The position numbers and the translations under genes are program-made. Of a stretch of 38,983 bases of DNA, positions 1-6,856 are shown one piece after another. The notes beneath the pieces were generated by a model, which worked only from the letters and a program-made list of their open reading frames with translations, did no database searches and was not told where the DNA came from. Each line of letters begins with the position of its first letter. Position 1 is the stretch's first letter. The DNA comes from Acidobacteriota bacterium (lineage in GTDB: Bacteria > Acidobacteriota > Vicinamibacteria > Vicinamibacterales > UBA2999), in assembly GCA_020851565.1 (NCBI GenBank), contig JADZCN010000066.1, positions 1 to 38,983 of the forward strand. Reading direction: 5' to 3'.

Positions 1-1
1 A

Positions 2-91
2 CCGCTCGTGCGCGCCGGCGTACGCTTCGTCGACGGCGTGCAGGAGAAACCGAAGACCGCTGCTGGAGAGGTGAAGGAGAACGCCGCCTAA
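2..91 (+). CDS. C-terminal end of an unidentified protein (partial)
   Basis: The frame starting at base 2 is open from the window edge to TAA at 89-91 and reads as a plausible soluble tail of 29 residues rich in Val, Glu, Lys and Ala, ending in KENAA. I do not recognise the family. The frame beginning at base 1 is also open here and runs into the peptidase-like ORF downstream, but its translation is arginine-rich in the way shadow frames of GC-rich genes are, so I prefer frame 2. The gene body lies outside the window. Confidence 0.35.
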   Translation, partial: PLVRAGVRFVDGVQEKPKTAAGEVKENAA

Positions 92-114
92 CTCACGCGG
101 GCGATCCACAACAT

Positions 115-772
115 TTGACAATATCTCTGCTCTCCTACGACGCCTGGGTCACGGATCCGAGAAATGTAACAGTCGGGGGACAACAGAAGTCGACATACAG
201 CTACCGTCTGGATGGTCAGTATTCCATTCAACCACAGACGAGCGGAACGTTTACCTGCTACTCCAGGTTCAGCGTGGACGGAACAACGCTCGGAACCCTT
301 CAGCAATCGATGTTTATCAACACCTGTGGCGACTACCGAGGTGAGCTCATCAAGGAGTATCACGACAGGCAAGTCAACTGGACACCCGAATGCTGGCAGT
401 TCGCGACGATTGGCGGAACCGCTCACTTTTCGTGGTCAGAGCTGAACGGCGGATTCACGGATGGGAACCCCCATTATCCATGGGGATTGGTGCAGAACGG
501 CCTCCTGGATGGGTTAGAAGCAACGCGCAGCAATTACAACCGCGGGGGCATCACGCTGTCGTCTGGATACAGATGCCCCCACGGGAATGCTGCCGTTGGA
601 GGTTAACAACAGTCTGCACATGCAGGGGCGTGCGGCAGACATGTACTCTGCGTCGTACGCTTGGACCGAGGAGGAATTCAACCTGCTGCGTGATGCGGCC
701 ATGCTGACAGGGCCTACCGAGTCCTTGTTCTGGCACAGCTACAGCGACCGCCATTACCATGCGGCCTGGTAG
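115..772 (+). pseudogene. M15-type (VanY/D-Ala-D-Ala carboxypeptidase-like) peptidase, frameshifted
   Basis: The first part (115-606) ends in GYRCPHGNAAVGG followed by a stop. The sequence that should follow continues one frame over from about 603 as NNSLHMQGRAADMYSA and ends RHYHAAW at 772. Together these give the M15 layout: the SGYR...NAAVGG segment, the zinc-binding H...GRAAD segment and a final His close to the C-terminus. Family members cut peptidoglycan or other cell-wall peptides outside the cytoplasm. One extra base at about 600-603 explains the break; it could be a real mutation or an assembly error. The roughly 110 residues before the domain are not recognised. No good ribosome site precedes TTG at 115, so the 5' end may also be damaged. 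Base composition is visibly lower in GC than the rest of the window. Confidence 0.68.
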
Positions 773-783
773 CAGGAGGAAAC

Positions 784-1593
784 ATGACCGCCGTATTCGC
801 GTTTCTGATTGCGCTTTCGACGCTAATTGAATCGCTGCCGGCATGGGTCGGCGGCGATGACACGCTGCGGCAGAATACACAAGCATCGCTCGCCAGTCAG
901 CTGTCCTCCGGTAATGCAGACGAGGTGCGGCGCGCCCTCGAAGCCGTAAGGACGCTCGACCCACAAGAACTCAGCGACGAAGTAAGAGCCGCGATGGCCG
1001 ACGCCCTTGTGCAGGAGAGCCGGCGAAACAACCGGCGATACTGGCAAGACCGACGCAAAACACCGCCGGAACCCTTGCCGGACCCCGAACTGATTGCAGC
1101 CTTGGCAGAGGGCGTGGCTGAGCTGGGTGATCCGAGGACCATACCGGCGTTGGCCGAGGCACTCGGCGTGGGGTTGCCGGTCATTAGAGCTCTAGCGTCG
1201 TTTGGCGATGATGCGGCCCCAGCAGTGCTCACGGTCGTTATGTCGCCCGAAAGCACCCACTACGCGGTCAACGATGGGCTCATTGCGCTGAGGTTCATGG
1301 TGGAGAGATCAAGAACCTCCTCCTCACGGCTGAGGGCCGCCACCGTGGCGCGCATGAAGGCCGCGGCCGAACGGCACCTCACGGTTCGGCCTCGGTTCAT
1401 CGGCACGGTCTGGTGGGCAATAGATCTAGCCGTATCCCTGCAAGACGAGCGCCTGAGAGCCGTCGTTGAAGGACTCGCGACAGATCCTAGGCGAGTGACG
1501 GATATCGGGGTTTCGGATCCTGACGTGGTGTATCAAACACAGCGGAGAGCCGCCGATCGCCTGGCTGGTGTCCCACCCCTTCCTCGGCCTTGA
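784..1593 (+). CDS. HEAT-repeat-like protein with N-terminal hydrophobic segment
   Basis: This is a 269-residue protein of unknown function. A strong AGGAGG ribosome site four bases before ATG fixes the start. Residues 1-25 form a hydrophobic segment that could be a signal peptide or anchor. The rest is Ala/Leu-rich helical sequence with repeated pieces such as ELGDPRTIPALAEAL and ALASFGDDAAPAVL, which resemble HEAT or PBS-lyase-like helical repeats; such proteins usually act as binding scaffolds. It follows the broken M15 peptidase by 11 bases and was probably co-transcribed with it. The match to HEAT repeats is by eye and no partner is apparent. Confidence 0.7.
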   Translation: MTAVFAFLIALSTLIESLPAWVGGDDTLRQNTQASLASQLSSGNADEVRRALEAVRTLDPQELSDEVRAAMADALVQESRRNNRRYWQDRRKTPPEPLPDPELIAALAEGVAELGDPRTIPALAEALGVGLPVIRALASFGDDAAPAVLTVVMSPESTHYAVNDGLIALRFMVERSRTSSSRLRAATVARMKAAAERHLTVRPRFIGTVWWAIDLAVSLQDERLRAVVEGLATDPRRVTDIGVSDPDVVYQTQRRAADRLAGVPPLPRP

Positions 1594-1672
1594 AGGATGC
1601 CGCCATTTTGAACGGCCTTTCCGCTGCGCCGCTGGCTCCCGCGAGGGAAGGTGGTCTCGAGGTTCGACCCAC

Positions 1673-1703
1673 GCAGCCGGAGACCGAATCTGTCTCCGGC
1701 TGC
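1673..1703. terminator. Perfect 12-bp hairpin between convergent genes
   Basis: GCAGCCGGAGAC is followed by a 7-base loop and its exact complement GTCTCCGGCTGC. It lies in the 206-base gap between two converging genes, so a two-way terminator is likely. There is no T-tract, so this is inferred from stem strength and position. Confidence 0.5.
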
Positions 1704-1799
1704 ATAATCGCCGCTCGTCTGTATGCGGTGGAGGTGGGCGACATCGGCGAATTGCAATGACAGACGCGTCACACCGCTTCCCTAGATTCCCGACGCGGC

Positions 1800-4190
1800 C
1801 TATCGTGCCAGCCAATAGGTGAGCTTCACCGCGAGCGAGCGGTTCCTGACGGTGTACTGCCGCGGCACCGGCAGGTTCGCGTCCCACCCCTGGTTGTAGA
1901 CGATGTAGAGGTCGCTGCCGGGCTTGTAGATGTACCAGAAGAGGAAGTTGAAGCTGGCCGTGCGGCGGTCGTCGTTGTACTGCGCGAAGCCCTTCAGGAA
2001 CAGGCTGGGCGAGAACGAGTGGCTGACGCGCACGTTCACCACGTTGCTCGTGTAGACGGGCCGGCCGGGCAGCGCGATGCGGTTGCGCGTGTAGTTCGGC
2101 TCGAAGAGCAGGGTGCGCCCGACGATGAAGTTGACGGCGCCGGTGATGCTCTGTCGCTCGCCGTTGTAATAGCCGCCGAGGTTCACCGTGGCCGAACCGT
2201 AGACCCGCCGTGCCTGGTTCGACACGTAGTTGAGCGTCGTCGTCGTCCACTGGTATGTGCCGGGCGAGATGGTGGTGCCGGCCGTGGCAAAGGGGACGAG
2301 CGGGCTGTCCAGCTCGCGCTCGACCGTGATTCTTGCGCTCGAGGTGTCCTGGCGCTGCATCTGCGCCTCCAGCGACTGCGTGCGGGAGCTGACGCGGCCC
2401 TGGTGATCCTCGTAGTAGTCCACCTGCGCCGTGTAGAGCATCTGGCGCACGCCCCGCCACTTCGGCCGCGGCGTCCAGCCGGCCTTCGCCTTCGTGGCGC
2501 GGATGTCGATGCGCGGGACGAACCCCATCTCGGCGTTGAAGCGCGAGCCGATGTCCTGGTACTGCGCGCCGTAGGTGAAGCGATCCGTCTTGTAGTTCAC
2601 GTCCACGATGCCGGCCAGGTCCGATCCGTCGGACGGGGCGTTGGTCAGCGCCTCCTCGGGAGACTGCGTGCGGGCCAGCAAGCCGATGACGGTGAGGTTC
2701 TGCCCGAGGAAGAAGCCAGCGTCGAGGCCCGCGGCGCGGTTGTAGTCGGAGACGCCGCCCTGGCTGTTGAGGAACACCGCGCCGAGCGAGGATTTGCTGA
2801 GGACGTTGCGCTTGACGCGGAGCACCGTGAAGTTGGCGCCGTCGACCGGCTGCACCGTGCCACCGCGGCGGACGGTCGCGGCCTCGGTGGTCACGTTCAT
2901 CACGCCCACGGCGTACTGGCCCACGCGGCCCGTCACACGCCCGCCGCCGAGGATGGGTACTTCCTGCCCATCGGCGAGGCCGATGCGGCGACTGTAGAAG
3001 AGCGAGAGCAAACCGGGGTCGCCGGTGGCCGCATCGCCCGACAGACCCGACGCGGACTTCCCGTAGTCGAAGATGCCGGCGCCCTCGGTGAAGAACTGCC
3101 GGCGCTCCGGGAAGAACAGGCTGAAGCGCGAGAGGTTCACGACCTCCTGGTCTGCTTCCACTTGCGCGAAGTCGGTGTGGTACGTGAGGTCGGCCGTCAA
3201 ATCGTTGGTGAGCCCGATCTTGAAGTCGCCGCCGAACTTCGCCTGGCGCGTGGCCGTGCCCGTCAGCGCGAAGTCGCGCGAGACGGTAGGCAGGACGTAG
3301 GGCACCAGTTCCATGCGCCGGCGTGGGCGGAGGCCGTTCAGGCCGGCCAGGACACCCGCGTTCGACATGCGCGCAAAGCCCGAGGCGCCCCACTCGCGCG
3401 GAAAGGGCACCCAGTAGTCCTCCTCGTTCTTGCGGAGGATGATGCGGCACAGGTTCAGTCCCCACAGCGCCTCGCCCATGGTGGTCGGGAAGCGAAGCTG
3501 GCTGAGTGGAATGGCGGCTTCGACGTACCAGCCCTTGTCGTCCACCGAGGTCCGGTTATCCCAGACGGCGTTCCAGTCGTAGTTGATGGTGCGGCCGTTC
3601 TCGACGGAGTTGGCGTCCTTGTAGGCGCCGAGCGGGTTCGTGCTGAAGTAATAGGCATTCCGGTGATCGTGGAACGTGTCGAAGGTGAGCTTGATCTGGT
3701 CGCCCTTCCGGAGGCCGGAGTCGCGCTTCAGCTCGCTGCCGAGGATGCCGGATGGATCGCTGTCCCACGCCCACACGGCGATGTAGATGGTGCGGTCGTC
3801 GTAGAGGACGCGGAACTCGGTCTTCTCCGTCGCCGGCGCGCCGAAGCGCGGCTCGCGCTGGACGAAGTTGCCGTTGACCGGGGCCAGCTGCCACACCGCG
3901 TCGTCCAGGTGGCCGTCGATCTTCGGCGCCTGGCCGTCGGGCACATGCGCGGCCACGGCGCGATAGGAGTGCGGATCCACGGCCTTGATGTCCAGCACCG
4001 ACGCTTCGGGCGATGGGGCGTCCGCCGAGGGTTGGGCCGACGCGGATGCCGCGGAGAAGACCGGGCCGCAGATGACGCAGACAGCGCAGGCCCAGAGCTT
4101 TACGGGGCCGCAGACGGACGGACGCAGATGGCGCAGATGGCGCAGATGGCGCAGAGAAAACGATACGTTGGGCCAGAAACTTGAACGCAC
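1800..4190 (-). CDS. DUF5916 family outer-membrane protein with CBM9-like N-terminal domain
   Basis: This 796-residue protein has an N-terminal export signal ending SASAQ near residue 53. A CBM9-like domain (about 80-270) opens with PKIDGHLDDAVW and continues with FRVLYDDRTIYIAVWAWD. A long C-terminal region of alternating aromatic strands, with the typical motif FSLFFPERRQFFTEG, fits the DUF5916 beta-barrel. The family is common in Acidobacteriota and Bacteroidota, is placed in the outer membrane, and has no firmly assigned substrate. The N-terminus is odd: residues 14-23 read RHLRHLRHLR and the hydrophobic core reads CAVCVICG, both encoded by a 9-bp tandem repeat. ATG at 4190 is the only clear start upstream of the hydrophobic core. 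A convergent HEAT-like gene ends 206 bases away. Confidence 0.9.
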   Translation of the reverse strand: MRSSFWPNVSFSLRHLRHLRHLRPSVCGPVKLWACAVCVICGPVFSAASASAQPSADAPSPEASVLDIKAVDPHSYRAVAAHVPDGQAPKIDGHLDDAVWQLAPVNGNFVQREPRFGAPATEKTEFRVLYDDRTIYIAVWAWDSDPSGILGSELKRDSGLRKGDQIKLTFDTFHDHRNAYYFSTNPLGAYKDANSVENGRTINYDWNAVWDNRTSVDDKGWYVEAAIPLSQLRFPTTMGEALWGLNLCRIILRKNEEDYWVPFPREWGASGFARMSNAGVLAGLNGLRPRRRMELVPYVLPTVSRDFALTGTATRQAKFGGDFKIGLTNDLTADLTYHTDFAQVEADQEVVNLSRFSLFFPERRQFFTEGAGIFDYGKSASGLSGDAATGDPGLLSLFYSRRIGLADGQEVPILGGGRVTGRVGQYAVGVMNVTTEAATVRRGGTVQPVDGANFTVLRVKRNVLSKSSLGAVFLNSQGGVSDYNRAAGLDAGFFLGQNLTVIGLLARTQSPEEALTNAPSDGSDLAGIVDVNYKTDRFTYGAQYQDIGSRFNAEMGFVPRIDIRATKAKAGWTPRPKWRGVRQMLYTAQVDYYEDHQGRVSSRTQSLEAQMQRQDTSSARITVERELDSPLVPFATAGTTISPGTYQWTTTTLNYVSNQARRVYGSATVNLGGYYNGERQSITGAVNFIVGRTLLFEPNYTRNRIALPGRPVYTSNVVNVRVSHSFSPSLFLKGFAQYNDDRRTASFNFLFWYIYKPGSDLYIVYNQGWDANLPVPRQYTVRNRSLAVKLTYWLAR
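4068..4155. repeat. 9-bp tandem repeat (CGCAGATGG family) inside a gene start
   Basis: CGCAGATGG occurs three times in a row from 4123, with a partial fourth copy, and looser copies extend back to about 4068. It lies within the first 45 codons of the DUF5916 gene. The same unit, on the other strand, recurs at 18724-18866. Confidence 0.85.
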
Positions 4191-4270
4191 GTTATGTAAG
4201 GCGCCAGTCTAGCGGGTCTGCCCCACGGGAGCGCTGTCACAAGTTGTATCGAGCCGGCGCGGCGGCGGCG

Positions 4271-4338
4271 CGCACCTGTCCGCACCCGCCGGCACCCGCC
4301 CGCACCTGTCCGCACCCGCCCGCACCCGCTCGCACCCG
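4271..4338. repeat. 10-bp tandem repeat (CCGCCCGCAC family), intergenic
   Basis: Variants of CCGCCCGCAC and CGCACCTGTC repeat from 4271 to the stop of the asparaginase gene. The same family recurs at 27941-28018 and 30074-30170. The rest of the 149-base gap shows nothing recognisable. Confidence 0.85.
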
Positions 4339-4339
4339 A

Positions 4340-5461
4340 TCAGTACTCATTGAAGAACCGCTGAACCTCGCGCGGATCCTTCGTCTTCGTCAGCGCCAGC
4401 ATCAGCAGGATGCGCGCCTTCTGTGGCAGCAGGTGCTGCACGGCCACGGAGGGCGGCAGGTTCATGCCGGTGCCACCGGGCGGGGGGCCGGCCTGTGGAC
4501 CCGACTGGGGGCCCCGGGGACCGCCGCCGGGGCCCGGTCCGGGGCCGGTCGCTCCACCCGCCACGTGTTCGCCCGTCGGAAACGCCTGCACCAGGACGAT
4601 GCCCCGACGGCGAATCTCCGTGAACGCGTCGCGCTCGCCCGGCGCGAAGCCGCTGGTCGTCACCGCGACTACGCCCAGCGTGTTTGGACCGAGCCGCGGG
4701 CCTTCCCCACCGGGATACGAGAACACGAGCTCCACCGTCGGCAGCGTGTCGATGGCGGTGATGTCGAACTCCGTGTCCACGCCATGGCGCCGCGCGGGCT
4801 TGAAGAAGAACTCGGGGCCGCGGCCCGCCACTACGCCGAGCATGCCCATCTCACCGGTGCTGAACCCGCCGGTGCGGGGATAGAGCTTGCGGTTCTCCCG
4901 CGCCGAGAGGATGCGGTCGTCCATCACCACCATCACCCCCATGCCGCGCGCCTTCGGCGACGCCGCCGTGCGCACGGCAGAGAGCAGGTTGATGGGACCG
5001 TCCGGGCTGATGCCCGTCGCGGGTCGCTGCGCGCCCACCACGACGACGGGCTTGTCGGACTTGACGGTCAGGTAGAGGAAGAACGCCGTTTCCTCCAGGC
5101 GGTCCGTGCCGTGCGTGACGACGATGCCCTCGAGGTCGTCACGCCTTAGCAGCTCGTTGATGCGTTTCGACAGCGCCACCCAGTGCGACGGCAGGATCTC
5201 CGGGCTGGCCACGTTCAGGAACTGCTCGGTCTCGATCTGCGCGAAGCGCGTGAGCTCCGGGACGCTCTGGACGATCTCGCCCACGCTGCGGGTGCCGGCC
5301 CGGTAGCCGCCGAGCGTCCCCGGTGCGTCCTGCACGCCGGCGATGGTCCCGCCGGTGGCGATGACGCGGACGACGGGTAGCTCGGGCGCCGGAACGGGTT
5401 GAGGCTGTGCCGCCGCGGGCGACGCGACGAGGACCAAGGCCAGCACGAACCAGCGGCTCAT
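4340..5461 (-). CDS. ansB: Secreted type II L-asparaginase
   Basis: This enzyme hydrolyses L-asparagine to aspartate and ammonia and probably acts in the periplasm. The 373-residue form starts at MSRWFVLALVLVASPAAAQ, a clear signal peptide; the open frame extends 30 codons upstream but that part looks non-coding. Both asparaginase signatures are present: ATGGTIAG with the nucleophile Thr36, and VVTHGTDRLEETA with the second Thr-Asp pair. The C-terminal domain carries an unusual Gly/Pro-rich insertion of about 30 residues (GPGPGPGGG, PQAGPPPGG) before the final helices, which is not part of the normal fold. The gene is divergent from the small ORF at 5527, with 65 bases between the starts. Confidence 0.93.
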   Translation of the reverse strand: MSRWFVLALVLVASPAAAQPQPVPAPELPVVRVIATGGTIAGVQDAPGTLGGYRAGTRSVGEIVQSVPELTRFAQIETEQFLNVASPEILPSHWVALSKRINELLRRDDLEGIVVTHGTDRLEETAFFLYLTVKSDKPVVVVGAQRPATGISPDGPINLLSAVRTAASPKARGMGVMVVMDDRILSARENRKLYPRTGGFSTGEMGMLGVVAGRGPEFFFKPARRHGVDTEFDITAIDTLPTVELVFSYPGGEGPRLGPNTLGVVAVTTSGFAPGERDAFTEIRRRGIVLVQAFPTGEHVAGGATGPGPGPGGGPRGPQSGPQAGPPPGGTGMNLPPSVAVQHLLPQKARILLMLALTKTKDPREVQRFFNEY

Positions 5462-5499
5462 AGAGCGAAATCGTAGCGTACAGGTGGCAGATTCAGCAC

Positions 5500-5514
5500 C
5501 GGGGACTGTCCCCG
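5500..5514. promoter_or_regulatory. 15-bp perfect palindrome before the 5527 gene
   Basis: CGGGGACTGTCCCCG is a perfect odd palindrome. It is followed directly by TAAAAT (a possible -10 box, 5515-5520) and ATG at 5527. It could be an operator or a REP-like palindrome; from memory, GGGGACTGTCCCC-type palindromes are dispersed in several bacterial genomes. Confidence 0.45.
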
Positions 5515-5526
5515 TAAAATCATTGC

Positions 5527-5874
5527 ATGAGCGACACGCCTCAGACTCCACACGACGTCGTCTATTGGCACCGCGACCTGCCCCCCGTGGACGCCGACAT
5601 CGTCGACGAGCACGTCGTCGAGGCGACGAGCGGGCGTGTCCAGGGCACGCTCCTCCACCGCGACGAGCTGTGGGATCGCTGCTACGCGGAGCTGATGCAG
5701 GCGGCGCGCGACCGCATCGGGCAGGAAGTGGAGCGCCTGGGCGGTCACTACGCGCACGTGCTGGACGAGTCGATCGACAGCAAGCACGACGATGCGAAGG
5801 GCGAGGCGTGGCTGCACGGGCGGTTCAGCTACGTGCTGTATCGGCGGGCGTCTGAGAGCACGCAAGGAGGCTAG
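5527..5874 (+). CDS. Small conserved-looking protein of unknown function
   Basis: This 115-residue, acidic, soluble protein has no signal peptide and no membrane segment. I do not recognise the family. It has normal coding character for this genome and a distinctive end, GEAWLHGRFSYVLYRR. No Shine-Dalgarno sequence precedes ATG, and TAAAAT lies only about ten bases upstream, so the transcript may have a very short leader. A decayed copy of its 3' end, including the bases after the stop codon, lies at 6654-6709, so the gene has been duplicated at least once. It is divergent from the asparaginase gene. A function cannot be offered. Confidence 0.8.
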   Translation: MSDTPQTPHDVVYWHRDLPPVDADIVDEHVVEATSGRVQGTLLHRDELWDRCYAELMQAARDRIGQEVERLGGHYAHVLDESIDSKHDDAKGEAWLHGRFSYVLYRRASESTQGG

Positions 5875-5970
5875 GTCCCTCGCAGGCTGGCGCGGTGGTC
5901 CGCCGAGCGGGAACGCCTGCCGGCTCGTGCCTTGCGACGCCGTGGTGAGAACTTCGGCCCGGCGCTCCGT

Positions 5971-6570
5971 TCAGGATTCCCCCTTGCCGAACAGCCACTG
6001 CAGCATCGGCCCCACCCGCTCCGCCCACGCACTCTCGGTGTGTGCGGCCCCCTCGTACTCCGCGTAGAGCAGGTCCTTCCCCGGCACCCAGCCGGCGCCC
6101 ACCAGCGCCGCCTTCAGCAGCCGCGCATCGTCCAGGCCGCGGCGCCCCTCGGCCGTACCCATGTCCACCCACAACCGCAGCGGCGGGCGCGGCCGCGCGG
6201 CGCGGACCGTCCGGAGAATCACCCCCCGGTCCCACCAGACCGAGGGCGACATCACGGCGAGCTTCCCGAACACGTCGGGGCGCGAGAGCCCCAGGTGCAG
6301 CGAGACCAGCCCACCCAGCGAGGAGCCGCCCAGCCCCGTGGAGGGCGCGTCGAGGCGCGTGCGAGACACCGCGTCGATGAACGGCTTCAGCTCCTCGACG
6401 ATGAATCGCCCGTAGTCGTCGGCCCGGCCGCCGCCCAGCCGGGCGTCGCTCGTCGGCGTGGACTCGTGAATGCGCTGTGGGCCCGTGTTGGCGATGCCCA
6501 CGACGATGAGCGGCGCCAGCGCGCCCGCCGCGATCAGCGCGTCCGCGGTCTCGCCCACGCGCCAGTGCAT
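5971..6570 (-). pseudogene. Truncated alpha/beta-hydrolase (Fes/esterase D-like), partial copy of the 9586 gene
   Basis: From HWRVGETADAL to the C-terminus this copy matches the intact esterase at 9586-10380 almost residue for residue, with about 15 differences in some 190 aligned positions by eye. It keeps the nucleophile motif GGSSLGG and the likely catalytic His in GAAHTES. Homology stops abruptly at base 6567: roughly the first 70 residues of the intact protein, including the core strand and the LHDGQNLFD loop, are missing. The sequence then joins a 17-base motif also found upstream of the asparaginase gene. An ATG at 6568-6570 lies by chance at the junction. The lost core strands make a working enzyme unlikely, although the open frame is intact, so the truncation may be recent. 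Confidence 0.75.
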
Positions 6571-6573
6571 GGG

Positions 6574-6709
6574 GCGAAATCGCAGCGTACGGAGAGCCTG
6601 CACAATCAGGTTCCAGCCGCATGCACGACTCCGCCAATGTCGACCAGCGCATATCAGCTACGTGGTGTATCGGCGAACCTCCGAGAGCGCTCGGGCTGGG
6701 TCCCGCAGG
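6574..6709 (+). pseudogene. Decayed partial copy of the 5527 gene and its upstream region
   Basis: GCGAAATCGCAGCGTAC at 6574-6590 matches 5465-5481 with one mismatch. Bases 6654-6709 match 5825-5886, covering the last codons, the former stop and about ten bases beyond it. The middle of the gene is missing and the frame is broken. The order of the two blocks is the same as at 5465-5886. Confidence 0.6.
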
Positions 6710-6856
6710 TGACAGGCGGGTCGTTTGTCGGTCGGATGAGTCGAGAGTCCTCGAGGGATGCCCCGATCGGCCGACCACCGCACCCGGACGCCAGGGACTG
6801 TCTGGCCTGGCGACCTCTCGGGCAGCGGCGACGGGCCGGGAACTCGCCGGATCGCG

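Noticed and set aside
1640..1710. GGTTCGACCC next to a stem, resembling a tRNA T-loop
   Set aside because: No D-arm, anticodon arm or acceptor stem can be built around it; the adjacent stem is a simple 12-bp hairpin.
2019..4184. Long plus-strand ORF opposite the DUF5916 gene
   Set aside because: It is rich in Arg, Val, Asp and His with no domain, and lies exactly antisense to a clear gene; GC-rich shadow.
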